Positions 20,898-32,124 of a stretch of DNA of 64,000 nt are shown here, in pieces. The stretch lies in assembly GCA_941918925.1 (NCBI GenBank), contig OW799233.1:42198473-42262472 (forward strand), in the 5' to 3' direction. Both the position numbers and the translations under genes were made by a program. The DNA is from Phyto melanocephala (lineage: Eukaryota; Arthropoda; Insecta; Diptera; Rhinophoridae). The first letter of the stretch is position 1. Each line of letters starts with the position of its first letter. The notes below the pieces were generated by a model. That model saw nothing but the letters and a program-made list of their open reading frames with translations. It searched no databases and had not been told where the DNA came from.

Positions 20898-22375
20898 ATG
20901 ATGAGTTCGTCAATGTACCAAATAGAAAAATTAGATGCCGACAATTACGACACATGGTCTGTGCAGATGAGATGCATTTTGGTGGTCTATTGTAAGTGGA
21001 ACGACGGTTCAACCAGCAGAAGCCAGAGAAGCAGCTAAATGGGTGCAAAAGGATCAAAAAGCCCTTGCGGCAATTACGTTATCAGTGAAGCCATCGCAAT
21101 TAAATTATGTGAAAAGCTGTAAGAAATCCTTAGAGGCATGGGAAAAACTTGCCAGTATTTATAAACCAAGTGGTCCTCTACGTAAAGTAAGCCTTTATAA
21201 AAAACTACTTAGTCTTCGAATGTCTGATACCACAACTATGACGGAATACCTTAATTCCTTCACTGAAACGTCGGACAAACTGGCTGAAATTGAAATTGTG
21301 CTGGGTGATGAGTTATTGGTAATAATTTTGTTGTCGAGTCTTCCTAAGGAGTTCGAAAATTTTGTCATAGCAATGGAAACTCGAGACAATTTACCCACCC
21401 TCAACGTACTCAAGTTAAAATTAATTGAGGAAGATAATCGTAGAACACAACAAAATGAAAATGGTGAAGAAGCTGTCGTACATCAACAGGCTTTTGTGGC
21501 ACGGGCATATAAAGGCAACAACAACAAAGGTTACAACAATCATGCAGCCAACAGTAGAAATAAAAAAGTCAACGACAACAACAACAATGGTAACGGCCAT
21601 AAATTCAAATGCTACAACTGCGGTAACACGGCTTTCAGACTAGGCAAGTCACTTGCGCAAGTGACTTGCGCAAGTGTTGTGTTTATAGGCAAAAGGGGTA
21701 AGGTCGGGTTAAGAGGAAGAAACTTGCTCATTTTTGAGTACACACTTGCCTGTACTCGGCAAGTACGAGCAAGTTTTTGTTGAGAAACCAAAAACAAAAG
21801 AGTAATAAAAACAAACAAGAGTGCTATATTCGGCCATGCCGAATCTTATATACCCTTCACAACGTGTTGTCATGCAACAACAATCGTTTATGTCACCATT
21901 TATCTCATATGAAATACGTACATACAAAACATACATATATAAAAACATCCCATTGTAATATTATACATTTAGTTTACTTATGTGCTTAAAAAAAATAAAT
22001 TAAAAGAAAAATTAAAAATAAAACAATAAAAATTTTAATAAAATATAAAATAAAAAAAATTTTTTGGCTCACTCTAACCAGTATACCACGTTTGTATGTA
22101 TGTGTAGATAATTGATAATTGTAGAAATTTCAAACGGAATGACAAACCTATATATACCCTTTTTCACTGTGTGAAGAGTATAATAAGTAAAAGAGAACGA
22201 AACTTGGGCAAGTCAGTTGCTGAGTCTGAACATGAAAGCAAGTTCAAAGAAAAATAAAAGAAAATAAAAAACTAACTTGAGCAAGTGACTTGCCCAATGC
22301 GAAAGGGGTATAAGCGTGGCCATTTCGCAAAAAATTGTAAGAGTGCGACAAAAAATGAAGGGGAAAAGAAAGAGC
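20898..22375 (+). pseudogene. gag: Copia gag region, broken
   Basis: It starts at ATG 20898 (MMSSSMYQIEKLDADNYDTW, typical Copia Gag N terminus). A frameshift near 20975-20990 moves the reading frame, and the continuation is open from about 20985 to 21623 (WVQKDQKALAAITLSV...; LLSSLPKEFENFV; asparagine-rich linker). Copy B of the 684-bp element interrupts the CCHC knuckle after CYNCG at 21624; the remainder (RGHFAKNC) resumes at 22314. Without insertion and frameshift this would be an ordinary Copia Gag. Confidence 0.8.
21627..22310 (-). mobile_element. 684-bp TAA-flanked TIR element, copy B (in gag)
   Basis: Flanked by TAA (21624-21626, 22311-22313), in opposite orientation to copy A and the same orientation as copy C. 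The left end contains a 24-bp perfect palindrome at about 21643-21666 (CAAGTCACTTGC then its complement). Same length as A and C, with a handful of substitutions. Confidence 0.8.
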
Positions 22376-25300
22376 AGCATCGTTCGTTCGCTATGCTTGC
22401 AGCCTGCAACAAAAATAGTTTTGATCGCAATTCTTGGTGCGTTGACAGCGGCGCTACAGCACATATGTGCTGCAAACGTGAATTATTTTCAACATTCGTA
22501 GAAAAGAAAGAGAAAATTATGTTAGCGTGCGACAAATTCATTCAAGCTGAAGGTAAAGGAGACGTAAAAATCAAGACAGAACATGATGAAATTATTTTGC
22601 GTGACGTTCTCTATGTACCTGCAATGGTTGGAAACTTTATGTCAGTGGTCAAGGCAACAGAAAATGGTTTTATTGTAAAGTTTAAAGATGACACAGCAAA
22701 TATTGAAGATGAAAAGGGTGAAGTTATTTTAACAGCAAAGAAAAAATTAAATTTGTTTATATTTTTAGAACAACCCCACTTGAATTTCTGTTTATCAAAT
22801 GTTGATGCTGTACGTTGGCACAACCGGTACGGACACCTCAATTTTAAGGGGTTAAGCGATTTGGTATGCAAAAATGCTGTGAACGGTCTTGAAATGAAAA
22901 CAGTGCCAAAGGACATTGCTTGTAAGACATGTATGAAATCTAAAATCACTTCGCAACCGTTTTCGTCTGCTAGTCAAAAAAGAGCTGATAATATGTTGGA
23001 TTTAATCCATACGGACGTCTGTGGACCAATGAACACACCATCAATTGGAGGTTCACGTTAATTCATTACATTTATTGATGACCATTCACGAAGAATAGTT
23101 GTATATTTTATTAAAAACAAAAGTGAGGTTTTTGAAAAGTTCAAACTATTCAAGGCTATGGTAGAAAATCAGCATGAACGTAAAATCAAGGTCATTAGAA
23201 GTGATAACGGCAGAGAGTATGTTAATACTCAATTTAACAAATTTTTAGAAGATAATGGCATACAAAGGCAGTTGACTGTTCCATACACTCCACAGCAGAA
23301 TGGTATCGCTGAGCGAGCCAATAGAACAATAGTGGAGATGGCACGTAGTATGATGGTTTATGCAGGTGTTGATGATGCATTGTGGTCTGAAGCTGTTCAT
23401 ACAGCCGTTTATATTAGAAATCGATCCATTACGAAAGTTTTGAAGGACAAGACTCCGTATGAGATCTGGTGCGGTAGGAAACCAAATGTTGGTCATTTTC
23501 GTATTTTTGGTTCACCTGCAGTGGCACTCGATAAGACCCAATCAAGAAAATTCTCAGTAAAGGGCAAGGAATATATATTTGTTGGTTATTCCTTAACTGC
23601 AAAAGCGTATAGATTGTATGATAATGAGCTAAAGCGAGTTGTTGAAAAAAGGGACGTCATATTCTGTGAGAATATTTTTCGGAATACAGATTCAACAGAT
23701 GCCGTAGATTTTAACGGTTTTACAAACGACGATTCTAATTCTGATGATAATGTATTAAACTTCAATGAGGAAACTGCAATCGAATTTCAAAGTGATAATG
23801 ATGCACAGTATGAATCTAGCTCTGAATATGGTTTTCATGGTTTTGAATCCGAAGGTGATGTTACACAAAGTACTCAAAGTGAAGATGATGATCCACAGCC
23901 CAGTGGTAGTAAAGCCAGAAGTCGTGGTAGACCAAAACTGATTCGTTCAGGTGAAGTTGGCCGCCCTAAGAAGGTTTACAACACACTCCACTTTGCAGAT
24001 GGCAATGATGATGTTCCTATACCACAATCATTCCAGGATGCAATTAGTGGCAAACAGTCTGGTAAGTGGAAAAATGCAATGAAAATTGAATATTCTGCCC
24101 TGAAACAAAACGAAACGTGGTCATTAGTTGATCTACCTAATGGTAAAAAAGCGATTGGTAGTAAATGGGTATTCAATCTTAAGAAGGATGAAATGGGCAA
24201 TATTGAACGTTTTAAGGCTCGCCTGGTTGCTAAGGGGTGTAGTCAGGAGTTCGGTGTTAACTACAGTGAGACGTTTTCACCAGTCGTTCGTTATTCGACC
24301 ATACGTATGATGTTTGCATTAGCCGCTGAAAAAAAACTTTACTTACATCATGTTGATGTTTCAACTGCATATTTGAATAGTCAGTTGAATGAGGAGGTTT
24401 ATATGAGACAACCCAACGGATTTGTGGATAAAAATAACCCAAATCAAGTTTTACGTTTAAAAAAGGCTATATATGGACTTAAACAGTCTGGTCGAGCCTG
24501 GAATACGACATTAGATCGTGCAATCCGTGATATTGGTTTTAAGCCTTGCGAAAGTGAACCCTGCTTATACAGCATGCACCAAGATGGTAAATTCAACCTA
24601 ATCGCGGTATATGTCGATGACATACTGATTGCCTGTTCGGATATTGAAGACGTAAACGCAATAAAGAAATTGATTTCTAGAAGATTCAAGTTGGTAGATA
24701 ACGGACCAGTCAAGCATTTCCTTGGTATGGAAATTGATCGTAATGGAGGAACTGGTAAGATTAGTGTAGGTCACAAACAGTATATTACTAATCTCCTACG
24801 GCAATATCAAATGGAGAACTGTAGACCAGCCTCTACTCCACTTGACCCAGGTTTTCAAATTTCCTGTAAGAATGATAATTGTGAACGTGTTGACCAAAAT
24901 TGGTACCAATCCATAGTTGGAACATTAATGTATTTGGCAATAAGTACTAGACCGGATATTCTGCATTCCGTTTGTAAACTTGCTCAGAGGAATCAGGATC
25001 CGCATAGTGAACATGAACAAGCTGTGAAACATGTACTTCGTTACTTGTCTGCCACAAAAGATTTGAAATTACAATATTTCAAAACTGGTAAGCTTCCAGA
25101 AGGTTTTGTCGATGCAGATTGGGCCAGTTGCTCAGAGGATAGAAAATCGTATACTGGTTTTTCATTCTTTCTAGCGGGTTGCGCATTCAGCTGGGAAAGT
25201 AAGAAACAGTCGAACATAGCACTCAGTAGCACAGAAGCTGAATTTGTGGCTTTGTCAACAGCTGCGAAAGAAGCAGTATATTTAAAGCGACTATTAACTG

Positions 25301-25560
25301 AAATAAAATGTTATCCCGATGACAGTCCAATGATAATTTATGGCGATAATCTTGGAGCTCAACATTTAGCAAAGAATCCTGTTCTTCATGGAAGATGTAA
25401 ACACATAGATGTTAAGTATCAACATGTACGGGAAGTCGTAAGATCCAACCAGATTGAAATCCGTTATATCTCAACAAATAGTTTGACATCAGATATATTT
25501 ACTAAGAATTTATCTAAGGCAAAACATGTAAAATTTGTAGAATGTTTAGGATTGAGATAA
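22376..25560 (+). pseudogene. pol: Copia Pol (PR-IN-RT-RNase H) with one stop
   Basis: One frame throughout, broken only by TAA at 23059-23061. The protease motif is WCVDSGATAHM (Asp codon 22444). The GAG-pre-integrase finger is RWHNRYGHLN...CKTC. The integrase has HTDVCGPM, DNGREY and the QQNGIAERANRT block; the stop falls between the first and second catalytic Asp. The reverse transcriptase has WVFNLKKDE, HHVDVSTAYLN and catalytic YVDD. RNase H has VDADWASC and SSTEAEFVALS. The order PR-IN-RT-RH defines the Copia class. The downstream 2.4 kb is fully open, so the lesion is recent. Confidence 0.9.
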
Positions 25561-25618
25561 ATTTTTTGTCAGTATTTATATAATTTTATATCGAAAGATA
25601 TGCAGATTTGAGAGGGCG

Positions 25619-26456
25619 TGTTGGAGTATTTCCCTTAAATACAACTCTGCACATTTTTCGCATTACTCTTTAACTTTCTATTCGTTTAGTATAGTAACAC
25701 GGCTTTCAGACTAGGCAAGTCACTTGCGCAAGTGACTTGCGCAAGTGTTGTGTTTATAGGCAAAAGGGGTAAGGTCGGGTTAAGAGGAAGAAACTTGCTC
25801 ATTTTTGAGTACACACTTGCCTGTACTCGGCAAGTACGAGCAAGTTTTTGTTGAGAAACCAAAAACAAAAGAGTAATAAAAACAAACAAGAGTGCTATAT
25901 TCGGCCATGCCGAATCTTATATACCCTTCACAACGTGTTGTCATGCAACAACAATTGTTTATGTCACCATTTATCTCATATGAAATACGTACATACAAAA
26001 CATACATATATAAAAACATCCCATTGTAATATTATACATTAAGTTTACTTATGTGCTTAAAAAAAATAAATTAAAAGAAAAATTAAAAATAAAACAATAA
26101 AAATTTTAATAAAATATAAAATAAAAAAAATTTTTTGGCTCACTCTAACCAGTATACCACGTTTGTATGTATGTGTAGATAATTGATAATTGTAGAAATT
26201 TCAAACGGAATGACAAACCTATAGATACCCTTTTTCACTGTGTGAAGAGTATAATAAGTAAAAGAGAACGAAACTTGGGCAAGTCAGTTGCTGAGTCTGA
26301 ACATGAAAGCAAGTTCAAAGAAAAATAAAAGAAAATAAAAAACTAACTTGAGCAAGTGACTTGCCCAATGCGAAAGGGGTATAAGCTTTGTACTTTAAAT
26401 GAGCGTTACTCGCATTGTATTTCATTATTCTTTTCTAATAAAACATTGAAACAACA
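25619..26456 (+). repeat. Copia 3' LTR (with insertion C)
   Basis: Same 151-bp LTR body as the left copy, differing at about one position outside the insertion (near 26436). It carries insertion C at exactly the same internal position as insertion A in the left LTR. Confidence 0.88.
25698..26381 (-). mobile_element. 684-bp TAA-flanked TIR element, copy C
   Basis: Flanked by TAA (25695-25697, 26382-26384). It occupies the same LTR position as copy A but is inverted relative to it. About 99% similar to A and B by eye. Confidence 0.8.
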
Positions 26457-26542
26457 AAAACAAGTATAAGTAGCCAATTATTTACTAAAAAAAATAAGAA
26501 ATTTTTAATATAAAATAGTTATGTATGTCTATAATAACTTAC

Positions 26543-26683
26543 CTCACCGCAATCAGCAGCCGGTGAATTTTCTACAATATCATAGATAACATGTGGAGGA
26601 CCCGTTGTGCCCAACAGAGAAAAACCAAAACCGGAATATTCGCTACTGCGACGTAAAACCACTTTCAACTCTTCGGTTGACAT
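26543..26683 (-). CDS. First coding exon of a PDZ-domain protein
   Basis: ATG at 26683 opens 47 codons ending at a consensus donor, GAG|GTAAGT (26537-26542). The peptide MSTEELKVVLRRSS...GFGFSLLG...ENSPAADCGE has the shape of the first half of a PDZ domain: beta-A strand, the GFGF carboxylate-binding loop, and the start of the alpha-A helix at SPAA. The rest of the domain would come from exons to the left, and none was recognised in 1-26542. The Copia element therefore probably lies in this gene's first coding intron. I do not recognise which PDZ protein this is. Codon use is clearly host-like against the AT-rich surroundings. Confidence 0.75.
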
Positions 26684-29597
26684 TTTTTTTTCAAGCGAAT
26701 GACTTATGCCTGACTTTTATTTTTTTATAGATATTTACTGTTGCAATGATGTAGGTATTTTATTAAAAATAAAACCGTCTTAAAGTGATAACCTTATAGG
26801 TAGGTTGGTAGGTTCCTATTGAAAAAAAATTAAATTTGTGTTTTGTACCAAAGTTCTTTGTTTTGGAAATTTAAGGGATGAGAGAAAAACAATAATTGGA
26901 GATTGGTTTATTTTACAAATTTCGTTTTTTTACAGTTTTCGATGTTTTTTACACTTTTTGCAATTATTTTAATTTCTTTTACTTTGTTATTAGCTATTTT
27001 TATCATTTTTTTTTTTTTTTTTTTTCTTTTAAAATATTTATTTCTAAGACGTTATTTCTATATTTTTTTATTTTTATTTATGCTTAGCTGCATCTGAAAT
27101 GGTTGACTGGATTTTTGGTTTTTGGGCTTGGTCGTACATGTAAAAAAAGTTAAGACGACGACTTTGTTGTTCTTCTTGTTGCTGTTAAATCATCGTCGTC
27201 GTCGTCATTGTCTACGCCGCTACTACGCGTTTCGTCGGCGTTGGCGTTGATAAATGTTTTTTTTCGTACAAATTGTCTTCCGTAAATTAACGCCAACAAC
27301 ATGAATGGAAGCCGCACACACACATTTTGTAACATACACGTAAGCAACAAAAAAAACAATAACAAAGTTTTAACAACAACAATACAAACAGTAAGAAAAA
27401 GGTGTTTCTCTTCTTTTAATCTTTTGTTATCCAAAAGAAAAGATTTTGCATTGTTTTTGTTATTACATTTTTTTAGATAAAAAAAATCGCGTTTTCTTAT
27501 TTTTGCTTGAAGTTGAACCAGTGTTGCCGCCTTTTGTTAATATCAATAAATTTATTAAATAAATTTAATATCAAAGCAGATTTATAAGATACTCGTATCC
27601 AATCCAATATAACAGTGGTAGGTACCAACTTTTTTTTAAAATAATTTGTCTACATTTGTCAAACATATTTTTTTAGTCTATAAAATTTAATTCGCAGTTT
27701 CAGTTTGATTAAAAATGTAAAGAAAAAAATTTTGTGGCATGCAAAAATTATGTATGTACAAAAACATATAGCATATATTTTATAATTTTGTTTGTTGCCA
27801 CGATGCATATTCCTTGTGAATATGCCTTGGAAAATATTAAAAAATCTAGGTCATATTATTGAAAGGAACTAAAATAATAAAAAAAAATATGAACCGACAT
27901 TTATTTATTCATGTGATAGAAAAAGTCACTCTATTCCAATTAAGATATATGTGTACATATATTATATATTACAAAGCAGAAAAACCCGAATTCATTATGT
28001 AATTATAAGTACTTACGATAAAAAGTAAAGAAATATTCTATCATTATTATCATTGATATTAAATCAATTACGGTTTACCAGTTTACTCAAAATTATTTAA
28101 GTAATCATTGGTTCCCATTCCAAAAAACAAAAAAAGTAAGTTTAATAAAGTTAACCAAACCTAGGAATGAATAAATTTAAACGTTTAGTTCACAATTATC
28201 AATGAAATAAATTTATTTAAAATTTGTATTCATTTCTTTGTAACGCATATGCCATTTGTCCAATAATTTTTTTAAAGAAAATTGTTAAACTTGCGCAAAA
28301 AATTGCTGTATCTGAACGTGAAAGCAAATTAAAAAAATAATATACGTGCGCAAGTGAATTGTCTAATAAAAATCTGCTCTTAATGAGCTACGAGAAAACC
28401 TAACATCCTAAAACACCTGCATATAAAGTTGAAAGAGAAATAATAAAACGTGCCCCTGGTTATCAGTATTAAGTATAATTCAAAATAAAATACATGAGAA
28501 GATTCACTTCAGAGAAATAAGTCATTTATTTAAAAAATTGTATAAATTTTACCATGGTGAAATTAGATTAGGTGATAGCGTAAAGGATAGCAATTTTTTT
28601 ATCTATTTTTTTATATATGGAGTTTGACCATTCTTGGCAATGAAATCTCTTTTTTATATATAGTTTGACAAACATTGGCATATAAAAAATAATCAGCTGT
28701 CCTGGCACCGTCACCTGTATAAGTGTAAATATATTTTGTTGCTTTGGCAGTGTAAAATTAAAGTGTTTCTGGCAACACTGGTAAAAGCGTTAAATTCTCT
28801 GGTTATACTCTTTTTTCACTTTTTTTCTCTCCTTAATTTATTTGCTCTGCTTTTCTTTTTTATAGTATAAAAAGAAAAATATACTGCTCTGCTTGAAAAT
28901 ATGTTTTTTCCAGCGTCACCACTTTTTCGCAAATGCACTTGTTTTTTTAGCAACTAAATTGTAACATTTGTTTAAATTTAAAACAAACACGTAATATTTA
29001 CAAAAAAGAAAATTATTTTCATTTGAACTTTTCTTTTTAAATTAAAAGAAAAATGTCCAGTTCCATTTTTTCTTCTTTGACCGACGACGTCGCCACCCGT
29101 TCTTTTGCTGCTGTTTATTAATGCAACTTTTTTTTGCTTATCTATTTTTTAGCACAAAAAATCAATTTTTTTAATACTTTTTTTTTAATTATTTAGTTAA
29201 TAATGTAGTTATTTTCTACACTTTTTTTGACTATATGCTTTAAAAACCAGCCGACCGACCGCACATTAAATAAACACTTCGAAACGCCATTTTCTACACT
29301 CACGGTTAATTAACGAATAACCAGTAAGAGACCTAAGCCAATCAAAAATAAATGACGGCGCAGATAATTTGTAACGGCAGCGGCGTTAAAATAAATGCAC
29401 GACGAAGGTTGTTTTTTAATATACAAATATACAACCGACACTACCTTCTTATTAAACATTTGTGTATAAAAAAAATCGATAAAATTTTCATTTAATATTA
29501 AAAATTTTGTATTTACTGTAGTAAAAATGGCTATTGCAGTTTTCATCGTATATATAAATTTATATCCATATTTTTTTTTATTAAATTTTATAAAAAC

Positions 29598-29628
<31 letters not shown>

Positions 29629-30655
29629 CGCTAATAGATGAAGGTAAAAACTTCAATTTAAATATTCCAATATCTAGCAACATATTGCAGTAATTGTTTA
29701 TATCGACACATACAAATAAAATCAAATATAGCAGCTTTTTATATAACGGCATAGAAAGAAATAATTTTAGACGTAGAAAATAAAAAAGTTAAGGGTAAAA
29801 CATGCGAATCATTACAATACTCTATTAGCTTCGAAGCAATAATTTTAATTCAAGTCAACTTCATTTCAAAATTAAAGTTTTTCAAAAGAATACTTTAGTA
29901 TGTTTATACAAAAAATAAAATAGTGAACAGTTGTACAAAATTTAAAATAATTTTTAAAATTTATTTAATATTAGAAAAATGTAAAATTATAAGGGATTTG
30001 ACAAATAATATAACTTAAAGAGGTAAAGGAGTAAAGAGGGACAATTTCTACTCCTTATTTATTTATTCAATCCCACAAAGTTATAAATGCCAATTATGCC
30101 ATATAAAAATATTGCATATCCCTTATACATGCGAATTTGAAAAAAGTGCCGAAATCTTATTAGTATTTTTTCGCGGATTATGTTATGAAGTTTAATTTTT
30201 CTTCTAGCTTTATGTGTTTGGAAGTAACATGAGGTACCAAAAAAGTACTAAATTATAGTTTTCACCCGTTTTTTCCCCTAAGGGTTTGAAAATTCAAAAA
30301 AGGCCAGACACCTACCAGCTTATTTTTTATGCAAATTATAACACTTTTTCAATTTAATTTGTATCATTTTTATTTTAGGAGATATAAGATTACCGATCTT
30401 ACCCGTTTTTACCCTTTAAAGTACGAATTTCCAAAAATCCCTTTTTAGTGGATCTATGCATTGAAAGAGCAACGCATTGTCACAGACTATATAACTATAT
30501 ATATTCTGTGGCATTCTCCTAATTATTTATAATTTTTTTATGGAATTGCTGCCTATGCTACCAAGGCGAATTCATATCAGGCGATGTTATAAAGCCAGCT
30601 GATTGGTTTTTGCTCGTTTTATTTTTACAGCCCAATTACAGCCCAATGTCAAAGT
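26684..30655. other. Long non-coding stretch upstream of the PDZ exon
   Basis: Mostly AT-rich with no supportable coding frame. Two less AT-rich islands, 27140-27310 and about 29070-29110, have the GACGACGT/CAACAACA composition common in fly 5' UTRs and could be leader exons of the PDZ gene on the minus strand. No splice-donor pairing was established. A short dispersed repeat lies at 28605-28760. Confidence 0.4.
28605..28760 (+). repeat. Short dispersed repeat ('atatggagtttgac...aatcagctg')
   Basis: TATATGGAGTTTGAC appears twice in diverged form, followed by AATCAGCTG and CACCTGTATAAG. This is the same order as at 4245 and 31738. Confidence 0.45.
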
Positions 30656-30657
30656 TT

Positions 30658-31222
30658 GTAATACCCTTTACCTGTGGTGCACAAGGGAATATATAGCTCT
30701 GTCATTCCGTTTGTAATTTCTACAATTTTCATTTCCGACCCAATAAAGTATATATTTTCTGAAAGCTTATGAACCGATGAGGATTAAGCCCTGACCGTCT
30801 GTTTGTGTGTTGGTTGAAATCAACTTTTAGAGCAACCATATGATTCTCATGTGTATCGTATCAATCTTTTGAAAATATCCAGGAATGAATCACTATTGAA
30901 ATTTAGCACAATCGCCCCATAACTTTCTGAGATATGAGCAAATAAACATTACTGCTTCTGTTTTTTCCATATTTTTACCACCAAAATTATAATTTTTCAG
31001 CCATAGAATAATTTATTGGTAAATTTTGCCCATCAATATGGGTATCAAAAGAAAGGGCTTGGCTAGTACAATACAGATAAATACGTTAAAATTGAAAATC
31101 AAGGATGGCGTCTAACATGAAATATCGGTTAAGCTACGATGTGGGATTATACCTACATATGTACATGATGGTGAAAGGTATTTTCAGATTTGGCACGGCC
31201 GAATATAGCACTCTTACTTGTT
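30658..31222 (+). repeat. Dispersed repeat family, long form
   Basis: The head is AATACCCTTTACC...CTGTCATTCCGTTTG. The body has the long-form phrases (GAGATATGAGCAAATAAAC, 'atgggtatcaaaagaaagggcttgg', 'aaaatcaaggatggcgtc'). The tail is GGCACGGCCGAATATAGCACTCTTACTTG at 31192-31221. No reading frame. Confidence 0.7.
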
Positions 31223-32124
31223 AACATTTAAATTAATTTTTATGTGCGTTGATTGAAAAATTGATAAAGTTTGTAAAAGAAATTATAAAAATCCTAATAT
31301 TTTTGCAATTCCTTATTGTTAAATAAGTAAAATACAATTTAAAATAAGAATAAGCAACTTTTTTAATGTTTTCAATTCAAGAAATGCAAAATTTCCGTTG
31401 TGTTTGTCCTAGTGGTTTAAAAAGTTGTGAAAATTGTTTAATAAAAACACAAATATGTGATATAAATTAGCACAAATTTATGTAATAAATTAAAATTACT
31501 TATTTATTTTAAAACTTCGCGTAAATTTACAAAAATAAAATTTTTAATTAAAAGTAAACAAAAACTTTGTTTATTTGTGTTTTGACATTCTCTTTGCCTT
31601 TTTGTGCTTGTTGCAGGGATGTTATCACCTGATATTGAATTCGCCTTGAAGAAAGGCATTGTTCAAGGCATATTCATACAGGTATATGCAACGGCGAATT
31701 CGCTGTGATGTTCGCTGTCAGACGCCACATATAAAAAATACACCATAATTTTTTATACATGGAGTTTGACTGTAGCATTCCTCATCAGCTGGGCTGATAA
31801 TTTCACCTGTATGAATTTGCCTTGGCATTGTTCAAGGCATATCCATATATGAATTCGCCTTGGCATTGTTCAAAATGCTATAATTTTTTTTATGGCTTTC
31901 TGCCTATGCTACGTTGCCAGCACAGAAAATGATAATAGTCTGTGGTTGCCAGTGAGTTTCGACTATTTCGAATGTCAATAACAAAAGAAAATTAATAAGT
32001 CTTCTGTTTCTTGCAGTATTTTTTAGTAAATGGTTGCTAGGAATTTAATCCAGATTTTCATGTTTGTAAAATAAACTTTTCAACAATAATTTATATTTGA
32101 AGCTAAGATTGTTAACAAACGAAA
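31223..32124. other. Region upstream of Cisd2
   Basis: AT-rich DNA with pieces of short repeats (31619-31700 CACCTGATATTGAATTCGCC, 31738-31850 GGAGTTTGAC...CATCAGCTG). The Cisd2 leader probably begins in about 31930-32100. No clear TATA or initiator can be assigned. Confidence 0.4.

Larger units (their letters stand above)
19958..26456 (+). mobile_element. Copia-type LTR retrotransposon with three nested TIR insertions
   Basis: The LTRs (19958-20795 and 25619-26456) start TGTTGGAG and end ACAACA, and the element is flanked by an AAAAC 5-bp target duplication. Without the insertions each LTR is only about 150 bp and the element about 4.4 kb. A primer-binding site follows the left LTR, and GAGAGGGCG precedes the right LTR. 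The gag-pol frame is broken by a frameshift, an insertion and one stop, so this copy is dead. The LTRs nevertheless differ at very few bases, so it is young. Confidence 0.9.

Noticed and set aside
29590..29630. AT microsatellite as a promoter TATA region
   Set aside because: Simple repeats of this type are everywhere in the window and no transcription start evidence accompanies it.
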